Origin: Paragonimus westermani | Lineage: Eukaryota > Platyhelminthes > Trematoda > Plagiorchiida > Troglotrematidae | Direction: 5' to 3' | Length of the DNA stretch: 64,000 nucleotides | Assembly: GCA_008508345.1 (NCBI GenBank) | Contig: QNGE01002983.1 | Span: forward strand, 33,318 to 97,317 | Part shown: positions 13,476 to 25,150 of the stretch, one piece after another | How positions within the stretch are numbered: the first letter of the stretch is position 1 | Layout of the letters: the number at the start of each line of letters is the position of its first letter | The notes under the pieces: generated by a model | The model's input: only the letters and a program-made list of their open reading frames with translations | What the model was told of the DNA's origin: nothing | Databases searched by the model: none | Translations under genes and position numbers: made by a program

Positions 13476-16400
13476 CACAATCGCTGATGGATTATTCGAA
13501 GATCAATTAGGCCAACCTGACCGACAATAGGTCAGTGTGTCACTCAAGTGCACTACTTGGGAAGCTTGTGCCGGTAAGTGTATATGTCCCTGTGTTTAAT
13601 TCTACAGTGATCTTGTAACTTTGGCTGCATTAACGTCCATAGTTAGATACTGACCTACCTCGACTTTTGAGTTACCTCACCAGATGAATTGGCCAATAGT
13701 CTGCGGGTCAAAATGCCTGACTAACAGGTCAAAACCAACACGGATGTTTTCTATTTCCACCATCTATGAGGCCACATCATTCACGTCCGGCTGGTGGACA
13801 GAGTAACTTGCCAGACAATACATTCTTGAAGCATCACATTGGTTCATTTTGTGCGTATGAAAAGTTGTATATGACTCAACTACATTTAGAAATACTAAGC
13901 TGATACACTATAGATAACATACGCCTAAAGAAGCGTCATAGGCAGGCGAGTACATTTCTGAATCTGGTTGGTTGTTGACTCATTCGTATTGAATCTGTTG
14001 GTACGAATAAGAGCCCGCCTTGCTGGTTGAAAAGTTTTAAGATTTTGGGAAGTGAGTTAGTTTTAAAAAGCTACACGTATTACGCACACAGAGGAGCTCT
14101 TTTGAGCCATGCGTTTACACTTTTCGTATACTTTCCTATAAAAGCTATCGCGTTTACTGGTCGATGTAATTATTCATTGGAGAATGAGATTTTGTTCTAC
14201 TGGTTGACATAAGTACCACGTTCACTACTGTGGAAATGTGTACACCTGTTACACACTTTTGTTCACACATTCAGTTGCCATTAAGACTTCACTTAATCTC
14301 GTAGAACACTTCATGGAATGACATTCAGTAAACCTTGAAGGAAATTGATTTTCAACACGTAATAACACACCGGATGCCCCACTCGCCGGTTTTTGCACCG
14401 AGTTCAGTAGTTCACAAACTTCACACACTGGGTTCGCTTCACTCTTGACCAGCTTATCAGGTTACTGAGGGGATGTTGATTTTGAGCCCACTGTTTTATG
14501 TACTCAATGTATCGGGAGTACCGTAAACAAAGTCAAACAAAAGTGACTTACACGCCAGTACGTCTGAATACCTGACCGAATATTACCAACTATCTCTCTT
14601 CCGAGAAGAAGTGTTTGCAGTATTCAGCTGTGGTTTGGCTTATCTAAGGACCCCCGGCTGTAATCACGTTTTATCGGTTGTCTGTTCCTGGCACATGCCT
14701 CTACCTATGCCTGCTACACGGGGTCTAATTTTAACTGAATTTCACTCTCTTCAGACGTGTAACTATTTGCATCCGACGGCTGCCTGCCCGTTCTTAAAAA
14801 CTCATCCGTTATTCGAAAGTGCAATATCGTTTTGCTTACACCTTTTCGAGCGTTCGTTAACGCATCCAAAGATTCGATGTGCTTTTCGTCTGGCGCCATT
14901 CTGAATGTCCCCGTCTGGTCTGAACGTTAAATCAAACTGCTCATAATAATATCAGAAATCGCTCGAAACGTGCTGCTTGTTTCCAAACCCTATCGCAATT
15001 AATAATTCGACATCTGTTGTGACCACAGGTCGAGAGCCCTTCATACATTCTAAATAGTTCGTGGACATTAATCAAACGCACATCTACTTATCCACTATAG
15101 TTTTCTTGCAGTTACATTAAGTTCTCATAAATCACTGAGCATTACTAATGAATTTCAAGGTAATAGTTTCCATCATACACTTTTTGGATAGTAGACTATA
15201 ACTGTGAACAAAGTACACGCATTTTATGGCTTTAATCATCTTTTTAAATGAAAATGAGAAAAAAGTTGTTTCAAACGCTCACCCCGTTCTGCGTATCAAT
15301 AACTTTAACAACTGAATACTAAGTTGGATTCGATACTGAGGTGGCAAACAAAGTTTTGAAATGGCAAAATAAGTTGAAATAACTATCTTCTAATCTAATT
15401 TCAAACCTTCATTTGTCACTTGTTTACTCACTAATCATTTCGCTAAACACTCTAGAATGGTCTATTACTTTCATTCTCATTTACATGGATGACGAATAAT
15501 AAGCAAACAGAGCGTTCCAGAAATGTGACTGTTCGGTGACTTACGGCTGCTTTTAGAGTGGTAATGCTAAAGTGATCAAGCAATCTCGGTTCTATTCACC
15601 TACAAGTCTTCTGCATTCATATTTGGCCCGAAATATCCCACTGTGGAATCAACAAAGCGCCCTATTAGTTTATTGAAAGTCCTTGCACAAAATATCCACT
15701 TTTGATGACCTCACTTTTAACTGTCATCCGAGCAACCTACAACAATATGCTTTATACGTTATAATCTAAGCCATGTGACGTGATTCACCGTTGCCTTATG
15801 GTCACTTCCCTACGGAATAACACAGAAATGTGTTTGTACGGAAGTTAGAACACTCCTCAGTTTTACGGTCATTGCCGGTAACGAGGCTGATAAGAACACT
15901 AGATGGAAGGCTAGGAATGCCTTATTGCATAAATGGTACCGAAACTAATGAGAGGAATCGTTGGTTACAGATGGTCCATTAAGGCAGTAAAATTTTACTC
16001 TCAGAAAAACGTCGCATTGAAAACAAAACCAGTGTCATTTCTAAAGCCTTCTCGATAGTTTTCATTAATATTCATGGAAAAGCATGCAACTCAATTTGCC
16101 CGCCAATTCAATATTTCAGTAAAACAATGGTGGGGAAAATTTTTGTAAGCTGCTAATTCCTTAGGAACCCTAAAACTCGTAATCGATCCGGCTGTGACGA
16201 GATTTATGCACTGAAGTCCGCGGTGGACAGACCGTAACTATGTTGTTTGATACATGGCATCGCCAACGATCAATTGATTGTTGCGTTGATATTGATGTCT
16301 GAACCTTTATGGTTTTCAGCGCAAGTAAAGGTCTCCATCATGTGCCAACTACGTTTCCCGACTGCCAACATGCGCACGAACGACAACCTGTCAGACGTTA

Positions 16401-18743
16401 ACATTCAACTAGGAATGATATTTAACGAAGACTGGTATTTTGACGTTCTACTTGACAAGTGGACCGAAGAACGGTCTGACTGTCACTGTACAACACTTAT
16501 TACAACAGAAACGAAGTAACACTCTAGGAGATGTGGGCATCCAATTTGCAAAATAATATGTTAATTCACCAGGATAACGGTTGTACTAATGTCTACTGAA
16601 CGGAAAGAAAGTTTCAAAATGTTCATAAACCTACTGATAGGTTTACTGTTGTTCATAGCAAAAAGGTGATATTCATTCACGCGTTTATGTTTCTATGTTG
16701 GCTGAGTGATTGAGCTTTTCTTGGTTATCAATTCAATAATGAAACTGTGAACAGTCATGCAAGGCAGTGGATCCGGAGACATTAGCTGGCAATCACACAT
16801 GTTTGCCTGGAACATGGTGACACAGTGGAACAGCTATCAGACGCACAGTTAATGAGCAGCGTGGGTAGGATAAGATGGTAACTGTTGGATTTGTAATCCG
16901 GGCAATTTCTTTGTATGTATGCATATTTGCGGTGAAATTTATTGTATTTTCTAGTCAGTTCAGCCGTGAGAAAACACGAACTACGAAGCAGCACAGCCCA
17001 CAAACTCTTCTGACAACTTTATACCCCGGTTTCGCCAAATGACTCTTGTACTGTCCAGCTACTCAGATGAGGAAGAGAACATATGTAATACCCAAACTAG
17101 TGCGCAGCTAATTTTCCAGCTGAGGACAGGGTTTTACCTTCAGGTTACCAAACTACAGCATTAGTTTTTCTGACACTCATAATCCGTCTGTGGTGCCGGC
17201 CTTTTTGTATTGTTATATATATGCTATTATATTAATAAGCCCTTCACTGTGTTATGTGTATTTAACTCACAGACATTGAGTAGTTACAATTTCTTCTCAC
17301 ATGTGTGTTGACTGCACTGTAAACTGCTCTAAAGGATATGCTCTCTATCTTGTGATGAGGTGTCATGTGAATTCATCACAACAGACCGGTCTTGTGCGCG
17401 ACGGAAACTGTCTAATTTCGGCTAGTCGGACTCAGATTGTTTGTCATGAACGACTCTGTTCCGTTAACATTCACAGACGAGTAGTTTGAAATCGCCAAGG
17501 TAACGGTTGGGATAAATTAAGTAGCGAAAGTCTGGAACGCTTCTGCTGGTTAGGATGGGCGGCTTGTAGGCATCTAACAACTCCAGATTAAAACCGTTTG
17601 AGGTGTTCCGTAGAGTTTCCCAAGATTTCGGATTCTCTCTCTTGTAAAGTTTGTATATCGATGACGTAGAGCAGCAGTGGTGGTCTGATAACACGTAGTA
17701 ATTCAGTAACGCATAGAGCGACTGAAACTGAATGCCAGACAAATGTTCTGTGAACGCCGCTGTCAATAAGCAACCAGTCTGATACTTGTATTTTCACGTT
17801 ATCATTGACCAAATGATCCATTAAACACATAGGCAAAGGTCCCCAAGCTCATAGTGATGGCTTTTCAGCATATAAAGTGGAGTGCATAATTCTACTAAAA
17901 TTGTTATTTTGCTTACCACTGGCTGCTGTAAAGAGTACTCCCAATTCAGAAACATCAATTTAAAGATTACAAGAAATCAGTAAGTTTGTTGCCATGAAGA
18001 TTCATTTTGACAACCGTTCGATGTCGTAATAAATCGTTTTGTAATCGTTGCTTTAGCCCGGAGAGATCAACAGACAGACACTACATTACTTTACAGTCAT
18101 GCAAAACCAAATTTGCAAAGTAGCCGGAAATACTGCGTCATGATGATCACTCTCAAATCGACATTTCACTATTGGCTTGGGTCTTGTCTGGACTCATCGG
18201 GTTCAGGTAGTCTGAATGGAGAGTCAATCAGGCAACCCTCCGCGTCATGTATAAGTGGTCTTAGTTGTTCGACCACCAGTTCTTTGAGCGTTGTCCGTGA
18301 CAGAGGAATTTGTGTGTATGTATGTAAAGCCGAAAGTGGTTTTGGGCACAATGTTTAATGCTTATTGTCTTCTATATACAGTCTCACAGTCTACGGTCTT
18401 CACTTGATGATATGCAACTCTAAATTGTTAAAAGGTGCATGATATAGAAAAAAATCTCATTTTGACTTCTCTACTCAGAGTTTCTGTGGGAAAGATTCGT
18501 TTCACTTGTAGGTAGACAACTAGACCGTCTTTGCGCACATATTTCTTAATGTTAGTGATCGGAAATTATATTTAAGCATTCCGATGCCAGCCAGTTAATA
18601 AGAAATAATTTAAAAACCCGGTCACCTTTGCCATTGGTTTGCCAAAATCACTTCTCAAGACGTTTGGGATAAAGGACACACACCAGGGACCTCATTTACT
18701 ATCTAAACTTTTTGTTATAGCTGTTGTATAACAGGCGGTTTCG
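13476..18743. other. No gene recognised
   Basis: AT-rich DNA with short frames only. A short TATATA tract lies near 17213. A minus-strand frame near 17836-17588 contains LLIDSG, which superficially resembles a retropepsin active site, but no flap or downstream reverse transcriptase could be found. Confidence 0.55.
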
Positions 18744-18767
18744 TTGTGAGTAGTATACTACTCACAA
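18744..18767. repeat. Perfect 24-bp palindrome
   Basis: TTGTGAGTAGTA is followed directly by its exact reverse complement, with no spacer. A looser inverted motif, GTGGTATATTACCCAC, starts right after it. There is no run of T or other terminator signature, and no gene is next to it. It could be a dyad protein-binding site, a fold-back remnant or chance. Confidence 0.85.
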
Positions 18768-20660
18768 GTGGTATATTACCCACAGGCGAGATTCAGGAAC
18801 AAGAGGACAAGTCCCGAACACGACGGATAAGAACAGACTATCGGAACAGTGTATACATGCTGTGTGAGAACTTCCACCAAGGCGAGTAACAACGTACGTG
18901 CGTGAGTGCATGTGTGCCGTGCAAATGAGTGCACGTGTTTGTGGTTTAGTTTTTGACATGACCTGTTCGGAAGTTCGTGCAATAAACGGACTCGCATGCC
19001 AAGCGTCTTTTGTGGACACGACATAGCTACATGGAAGACTGATTCCGGGATCAGCTCGTTACAAGAGTTCTGTGTGTACACTTTGATGGTGTCTACCAAG
19101 AGTGATGGTAAGTTCTGCAAGTGTGTTGGTGAATCCAGCTAGATTCAAAAGCTTTGAACCACCTTTCTCACAAAATTGGCAGCAAAGACAGATATTCAAT
19201 AAAATTTTAGCGGGTGTTGAGATTCACTGTGCAGCTAAGTTAATTGGGCTACCGTTTCCTGTTCACATGGTGTCCAGTTACGTTAGCCGACTGGAAGAAT
19301 CATGGAAGCAACCAAAGTTAGCTGATAAATCAGAATCAATTAAGAAAGTTGAAAGATCGGTTGACTACAGTTGCCAGAATGCACTATAGAATGGTTCAGT
19401 GAGTCATGCCTCCTGTGGTGCGTTCAAATGTAATGCAATAGGAAGCTTGCAGAATGGGCACTGTCCATAGTGTTGTCCACGTCTTGGAGAACCATTGGGG
19501 GGGAACGACCTTAGCCATACAATTTGTCGCTGTCATAACTATATGAGCCATGCTAGAATTGGGTCTTGTATAGGTTCAAAGGAACAGTTGCCTATCTTCA
19601 TGCTCAGGCGACCCGAGGAGGTCTGAGAACACGCATGTAGAGATCGGAAGATGTGAGCATCATATTTTGGGATAATTACTGACAGTCGGTATTGGGGTGA
19701 TTGCTGGTTTTGTTATAAACATCAACTTGGTTACAGTGCGGTGTCTGCTGAGTCGCACCTCATGATATGGTGTGTTGATTCAAACTTATATGGCTTGTGA
19801 TAACAAANTCATCGTTGTAAGTAAGACATCATAGTTTCTCTGTTATTTTTGATGTTTAACACAATACTAACCAGCTATAAGCGAACCATCTCGAACTTAT
19901 GGTGCACATTCAAACTTCCTTCAAAATTCAGGAAAAAATTCGATTGCGAGTTTAATGGGTTCAATGGCTAACTACACTCCCTATCTCCATTAATGAAATG
20001 AATTCGAGATGCTGAATCACCATCCTCCGAACACTCACTCATCAGACCGAAATAAATCCGGACTCAAAAAGACCTGTATCACATACAGCCAATTAATAGA
20101 AATTACTCGCGTTAGTTCCACGGTTTTCTTTCTTTACCTAAGGAAGTTTAATCGCAGTTATTTCACCAGAGTAAACTTAAGGAAGTCAACTACGTGCCCA
20201 TGCAATCTACATCTTAGAAATCAAGAAACTATTTGAGCAAACTTAGAAGTACCACGAAGTTTCGGATATTTCAGGGCCACATCGATGTTCGCGTCTTTCA
20301 CATATTTGATGGGCAGGTTTCAGGAGGTATTTAGACATCATGTGTGATCAATAATGTAAGCTCGCCCAACCAAACTGGTTTAGACCACAGAGTATTCCTA
20401 AACAAAACAAATATCAAAGTAATTTTTGTGAAGAATCTTTGAAAAATTCCATCAAACTGTGCGAAACTTCAAAACAAATCTCAGTAAAATTGTCAAATAT
20501 CATGCAGACACTTCCGCAGGTGGTCATTTCTTTCTGTACCGGCTGCATTTCGTGAGGTATGGCCACAAAGTGCTCTTTTGATAAATAAACTTAAGCAAGT
20601 TAGAAGTGAACGTTGTAAGGTCATCACACTAATTGATTTCTGACGGCCTCACACACGCCC
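18768..20660. other. No gene recognised; one ambiguous base
   Basis: A 95-codon frame at 19102-19389 (plus) has no recognisable domain. A single N is at 19808. A run of 7 G lies near 19498. Nothing else is supported. Confidence 0.5.
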
Positions 20661-20710
20661 GGTTGTTTTCGAATCCCCTACTGCACAAGTTATCATCAAG
20701 TCGGATGATA
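20660..20710 (+). repeat. Possible SINE fragment sharing a 13-mer with the 34.9-kb copy
   Basis: A B-box-like TTTTCGAATCC lies at 20666-20676 (9 of 11 with GGTTCGANTCC). The 13-mer ATCAAGTCGGATG follows at 20695-20707. The SINE head at 34.97 kb, read on its own strand, has the same 13-mer about 35 nt after its B box. No convincing A box at the usual spacing was found here, so this is a weak call. Confidence 0.25.
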
Positions 20711-22489
20711 TCCTGTGGCTTTGATTGGCAGAAACTGCCTATGTTATCGCGACTGTGATTGAACGATTCACGAATTCTTACAATTGTTCACAGAATGCAG
20801 GAAAAATTTGTGGTTTGTTGATCATCGATTTCTGGGATCTTTCCGCTTTTTTACAGGATAGTACGTTGAGGAGAATTATTCAGTCGAATGAGTTTTAGTG
20901 ATTGAAACAAACACTTTTGGCTTATTCAACACCTTTATGGAATACAACGAAAAATTTACTGCTAATTGAGGCAACGCACCATAATCGTTGAGTCCAACAC
21001 TAGTTTGATTAGTGATCTGCCATCCGATAAAATGAATTGAGGCTGAATAAAAGGCGTACACGAATGACATTTGTACAGTTTATACATCTTCTGATGCTGG
21101 TTTGAAAACGAATGCCGGATAGGCAGTGTAGTATTAATATGTGTACTGCCAGACAAAGGTCTAAAGTAATACTTCGGTGTTTGTAGGAGAGAGTTTTTTC
21201 ATCCGATCCGCCTTTATAAATGCATAATTGCATATCTTTTTGGATTGGTCAAAGTGTTTGCTATGTTGATTTGCTGGACAATGTTTAATTTGTCCGTTAC
21301 TTGTGTTTTGCCGAAGTAAATATTCCGGACTGATTACCTGTAAACATTTGAAATCTACGTTCAACTTCTTTACCGGTTATAGTAAAGTTTGCGCACTTCT
21401 AGAATTTTTCTGAAAGCGGTGATGGCGACGTGACTCAAAATCACGCGGATTCAGTTATTTTAATAAGCATGAGATTGGATCATTTTTGGCAATTTTATGT
21501 GAATATCACCTAGTTCCTTAATTTGATTGTTCTTTGCATGTGTATGTGATCACTCGATAGATTATCAGTTCAGATGAGAGAGGGTTACTGTTTCGTATAA
21601 TTCCTCTGATGCCGCATGAAAACCAATTTTTTGATCGCCGTTTCCAGGTTTTGAGACTCGCAGAGAATTTTCGTTTATTAGTCTGTATCATGTTGACGTT
21701 ATTAGATGCACAGTCCATACGTACTTTGGTGATAAGTGTGAATATATATCTGAAGAGGCTCAAAATGTATAGTTATGCAGCACTGGTATGTGTCTTCCAT
21801 CAGTGACTAAGAAGTGAATGAGTGAAACCAATAACCATCTTAGTTTGTGCATAACCCCTTTGTTAAAGCTCATCATGTTGATTCAGGCTGTTTCTTCAGC
21901 GTAACAATCGATTTAGACTGAATTGTGTGAAAAAATGGCCATAATGTGAATGCTTGTGGCGGCATTCAGCGTAACCTCTTTATCCAAGATATGCAGTTGC
22001 CATCCGAAGCTCATCACAACCAGTTCTTCAGTAATCGCTAAGTGGGTAAGCAGGGGATTAGGATCCTGGACAAGAAGATTTCTGGTAGATTTACCCCTCC
22101 TACCAGCTACGCTTGAGGAGTTAAAAATGGAAAGTGGTATTGAGAAATTAATGAAGCTTCAAATCTTGGTTCCCAGGACAGAGCGAAATGGCAGTTTTGT
22201 GAGCCTCATCCAACAGGATTTAAAAGAAATGTCTGCCGAAAGATTGAAATATTGAGTGTCTCTCGCTGCCAGTTTCAAGGTTTTGACGGAAAGTCCGTTT
22301 TCAAACCTCCGGCCTTAGATTTTTCAAGGCATCCCAGATGAAATGAACACAATAATAAACTCAAACTGGTTGACGAATGCTGCACCACAGTTCAAATCGT
22401 TCGACCCATTCCTCGATTTCACTCGCACCGGCATGAAGATTTAATTGTTCAATTGCAGGCAGTTCCATTCCGCCACGCCAATTTGTGAT
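20711..22489. other. No gene recognised
   Basis: Several overlapping short frames at 20876-21364 (minus) and a 101-codon frame at 21950-22255 (plus) show no motif. Nothing else is supported. Confidence 0.55.
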
Positions 22490-22885
22490 ACTCGGAATTG
22501 TGGCATTCGAATAGCCCTAAAAATTGTACTTGAATTGGAACCTCCTACGCAAATAATATGGAGAAGACCTGGTACTGGTAGCAGTAAGCAATTGTTATTC
22601 ATGAATTGAGACGCCGAATTTATTGATGTACAACAGTATTAAAGAAATCACAGCCTGTCACTGGCTGATCTCATTAGCACATGCAACACCATAAACTGTA
22701 TGTTAATTGGTGGAATACGGAACAAACAAATTGGCGAGTAGCGGAACGCACAACACTAAGACAGTTAGTCCAATCCTGATGTTGTATTTTTAACGCGATA
22801 TTTGGATTGGCTGTTTGTCAGATCTTTTGTTGTGTCGGGGTTTAGATAATCGGTGAATTGGGTAGATTTCCACCGCATTAAACCA
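22490..22885. repeat. Direct repeat family B, copy 1
   Basis: Aligns in the same orientation with 24770-25150, about 2.28 kb downstream. Shared landmarks in the same order include CTCGGAATT, AAGACCT, CAGTATTAAAGAAATCACA, ATAAACTGTA, a GTTAATTG block, CAATCCTGATG and TTGTGTTGCGG-like or TTGTGTCGGGG-like sequence near the end. Divergence is substantial, so the copies are old. No reading frame is conserved. Candidate identities are a SINE, an LTR or terminal repeat, or a LINE untranslated region. If the pair is a pair of terminal repeats, 22.89-24.77 kb would be the interior, but no retroelement protein was recognised there. Confidence 0.65.
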
Positions 22886-24769
22886 GTTCGCCTTCTTAAA
22901 AACTTCTCAGCTTACTGACGCAAAATGCAAACTCACAGAGCCTATGAGAACAGCACTGAAGTATTCACAATGTTCTTTATTGGAGGAATTATAAATTTTG
23001 TTCAGAACGCGATTTCCAATAGAATAATGCCTGACACACGGAGGCATGTCCGAGCGAAATCGAAGTTTATTTATTCTGCCAAGTTCAACTGAGGCAATCA
23101 TGTGTCCCACTGTCAGTTACCTATTGGAAGCATCTATGAGGAAATTAGAACTCCATTTAGTTGGGATAAAAAATTGGAGATGTGCATGATCGCCCACCCT
23201 ATAGTCCTCGGAGGTGTACAGGGTGGAACTATGAGTTTATGAAAACTGTTAGATTATTTTTTACCAATAGGGGAGAAGGCTTAATGGACAGTGTTTAAAA
23301 AGAAGCCATTCGAAAAAAAGAACGAATAAGCATCATGTGCTGCGTCATGATATTTCACTCATGCCCCTATAACTTCCAATACACCGCTCAATCACTAAAC
23401 TTGTTATTACCTAATTTGTAGGATATGAAGCACTGCTTCAAGATGACACCATACACAGAGTACACGTTGTGAATGAATATTTGGTAGTGGGCTATCAATC
23501 CACTAGTTATGAACGTTATAAACCTAGATCTGAATTAATAATGTTCTAAAGTTCCAAATAGTTTTGGTGATGGGACCAGTTAGAACTTGTGTACATCTGA
23601 GTGGAATATTTTGCTCTGTTGATTTGAAGTTTCTCATGGGCTTTTAAAAAAGTGTTCACTTCGCATACACACCCACAAGAATGTAGCCCTTGTTGGCCTG
23701 GCCGGAAATAATGAGTTGTTTAGTATGCCTTTATCGATATTCGTCCACAACCACATCTAGGATAATAACGGTGTCACTTCCGGACTTTTTGTCGAAGAAC
23801 CTGTTCTACATCAAACCAAACGTCAACATGAACATAATGGTATCATGCAGTAAGTCCACAAAGTTTTATGAGGACATCCAGTCACTAGATCACTTATGTA
23901 GCGACACAATAGGATTTCAGCTACTGAGCAAATACAATGATTATATGTGGCCCATCTGGAATAAATAGTACCTCCGAGTTTTACGACAAAAAGGCCGAGG
24001 CGCCAGAAATGACGAATTGTATTTTTCGCCATGTTTTTTGAGCAAAAATCCTTCACATGCCATCACAACAGACGAGCGAAGAATCACAGGAAGAACATGA
24101 ATGTATTGTGTAATGCCAAATTGAAAGGCAGTAATCAACGACTCACCTTTGTATGGGAACCTCTAAACGAAAAAGACCGGCACGAGGCATCTGGCCCGGT
24201 TTCATTCGGTAGAGGGAGAACACAATTTTGGCACAGGTAACAGCATGGATAGATAATCTTCAGTACGGAGGATAGTAGCCTTTTGAGTTCTACACCGTGT
24301 TTCCACCCTGAATGTCGGTAAACTTTGGACATACAGATGATTCGAAAAAGTTGAAAATTATCTCCAGGACAAGACTGCGAGATCATTACTAGGTGGGTTT
24401 CCACTACGTGGTAGCACCAGTTTTGGTTTGGAAAAGAGTGGAAAAATATTGACAAACGTTTAAGCGCCTCAAAACGACCAGTATACGGTGGAATACTCTG
24501 TTGACCCTGTTGCTGGTACAACACAGCGCCTCGAAATCAAGTACTGACAAATAAACCAGAATTGGGCGTGGTCGTTTTGTCAGGTGCTCAGGACAACCCA
24601 CACGATTTGGTATTGAACTAGTGGTCAACACTAGAATAAGCTTAATGTGACAGTTCTCCAAGTTTATGGCACAGAACTAAAAGTTGCAAGAATTCCTTTT
24701 TGCCAAAGTAGAAAACTTGTTCGTAATAAATTAAGACCTTGCCTTTATCGCATAATTTGTACTCCTGTA
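22886..24769. other. Interval between the two family-B repeats; no gene recognised
   Basis: It holds a 92-codon frame (23690-23968 plus) and a 129-codon frame (24135-24524 minus), neither with a recognisable motif. Searched by eye for protease, reverse transcriptase, RNase H and integrase signatures, without success. Confidence 0.5.
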
Positions 24770-25150
24770 ATGCTCGGAATTATGGACTCTGAATTAACCT
24801 AGATATCGTAATCGAGTCAAAATTTATTACGCAAGTAATTGAAAGACCTCTTACTGGTTGAGGTAAACAAGTTTTTTCATGAGACATGAAGCCGAATTTT
24901 TGGATATACATCAGTATTAAAGAAATCACATTGTCTCATCAGCTGATCGTATTGGCACTTACAGATCAATAAACTGTAAGTTAATTGATGCAATACAGAA
25001 CAAAGAAGTTAGAGATAAGTGGAAACCTTAACACTGAGAACGTTCATTCAATCCTGATGTGGTGTATTTAATGTGTTGTTTGGTTCGGCCCATATACAGA
25101 TATCTTGTGTTGCGGTTTTGATAGGCGGTGAGTCTAGTACATTTTTTACC
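24770..25150. repeat. Direct repeat family B, copy 2
   Basis: Second copy of the repeat described at 22490-22885, in the same orientation. The best-conserved block, around 24912-24930, matches that at 22637-22655 at every base of CAGTATTAAAGAAATCACA. The 3' limit is approximate because similarity fades after GGTGA near 25130. Confidence 0.65.

Noticed and set aside
17328..17375. AAGGATATGC followed by GTGATGAG, like the start of the hammerhead
   Set aside because: No GAAAC core, no stem II pairing and no cleavage site follow; probably chance or too decayed to support.
17588..17836. LLIDSG in a minus-strand frame, like a retropepsin active site
   Set aside because: V replaces the usual A after G, no flap or second hydrophobic-GR(K/D) motif is found, and no reverse transcriptase is nearby.
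19641..19652. AGATCGGAAGA, the start of a common sequencing adapter
   Set aside because: The match ends after 11 bases and is embedded in ordinary sequence, so contamination is not indicated.
24135..24524. 129-codon minus-strand frame between the family-B repeats
   Set aside because: No domain, no splice framework, and overlapping frames of similar length on both strands suggest chance.
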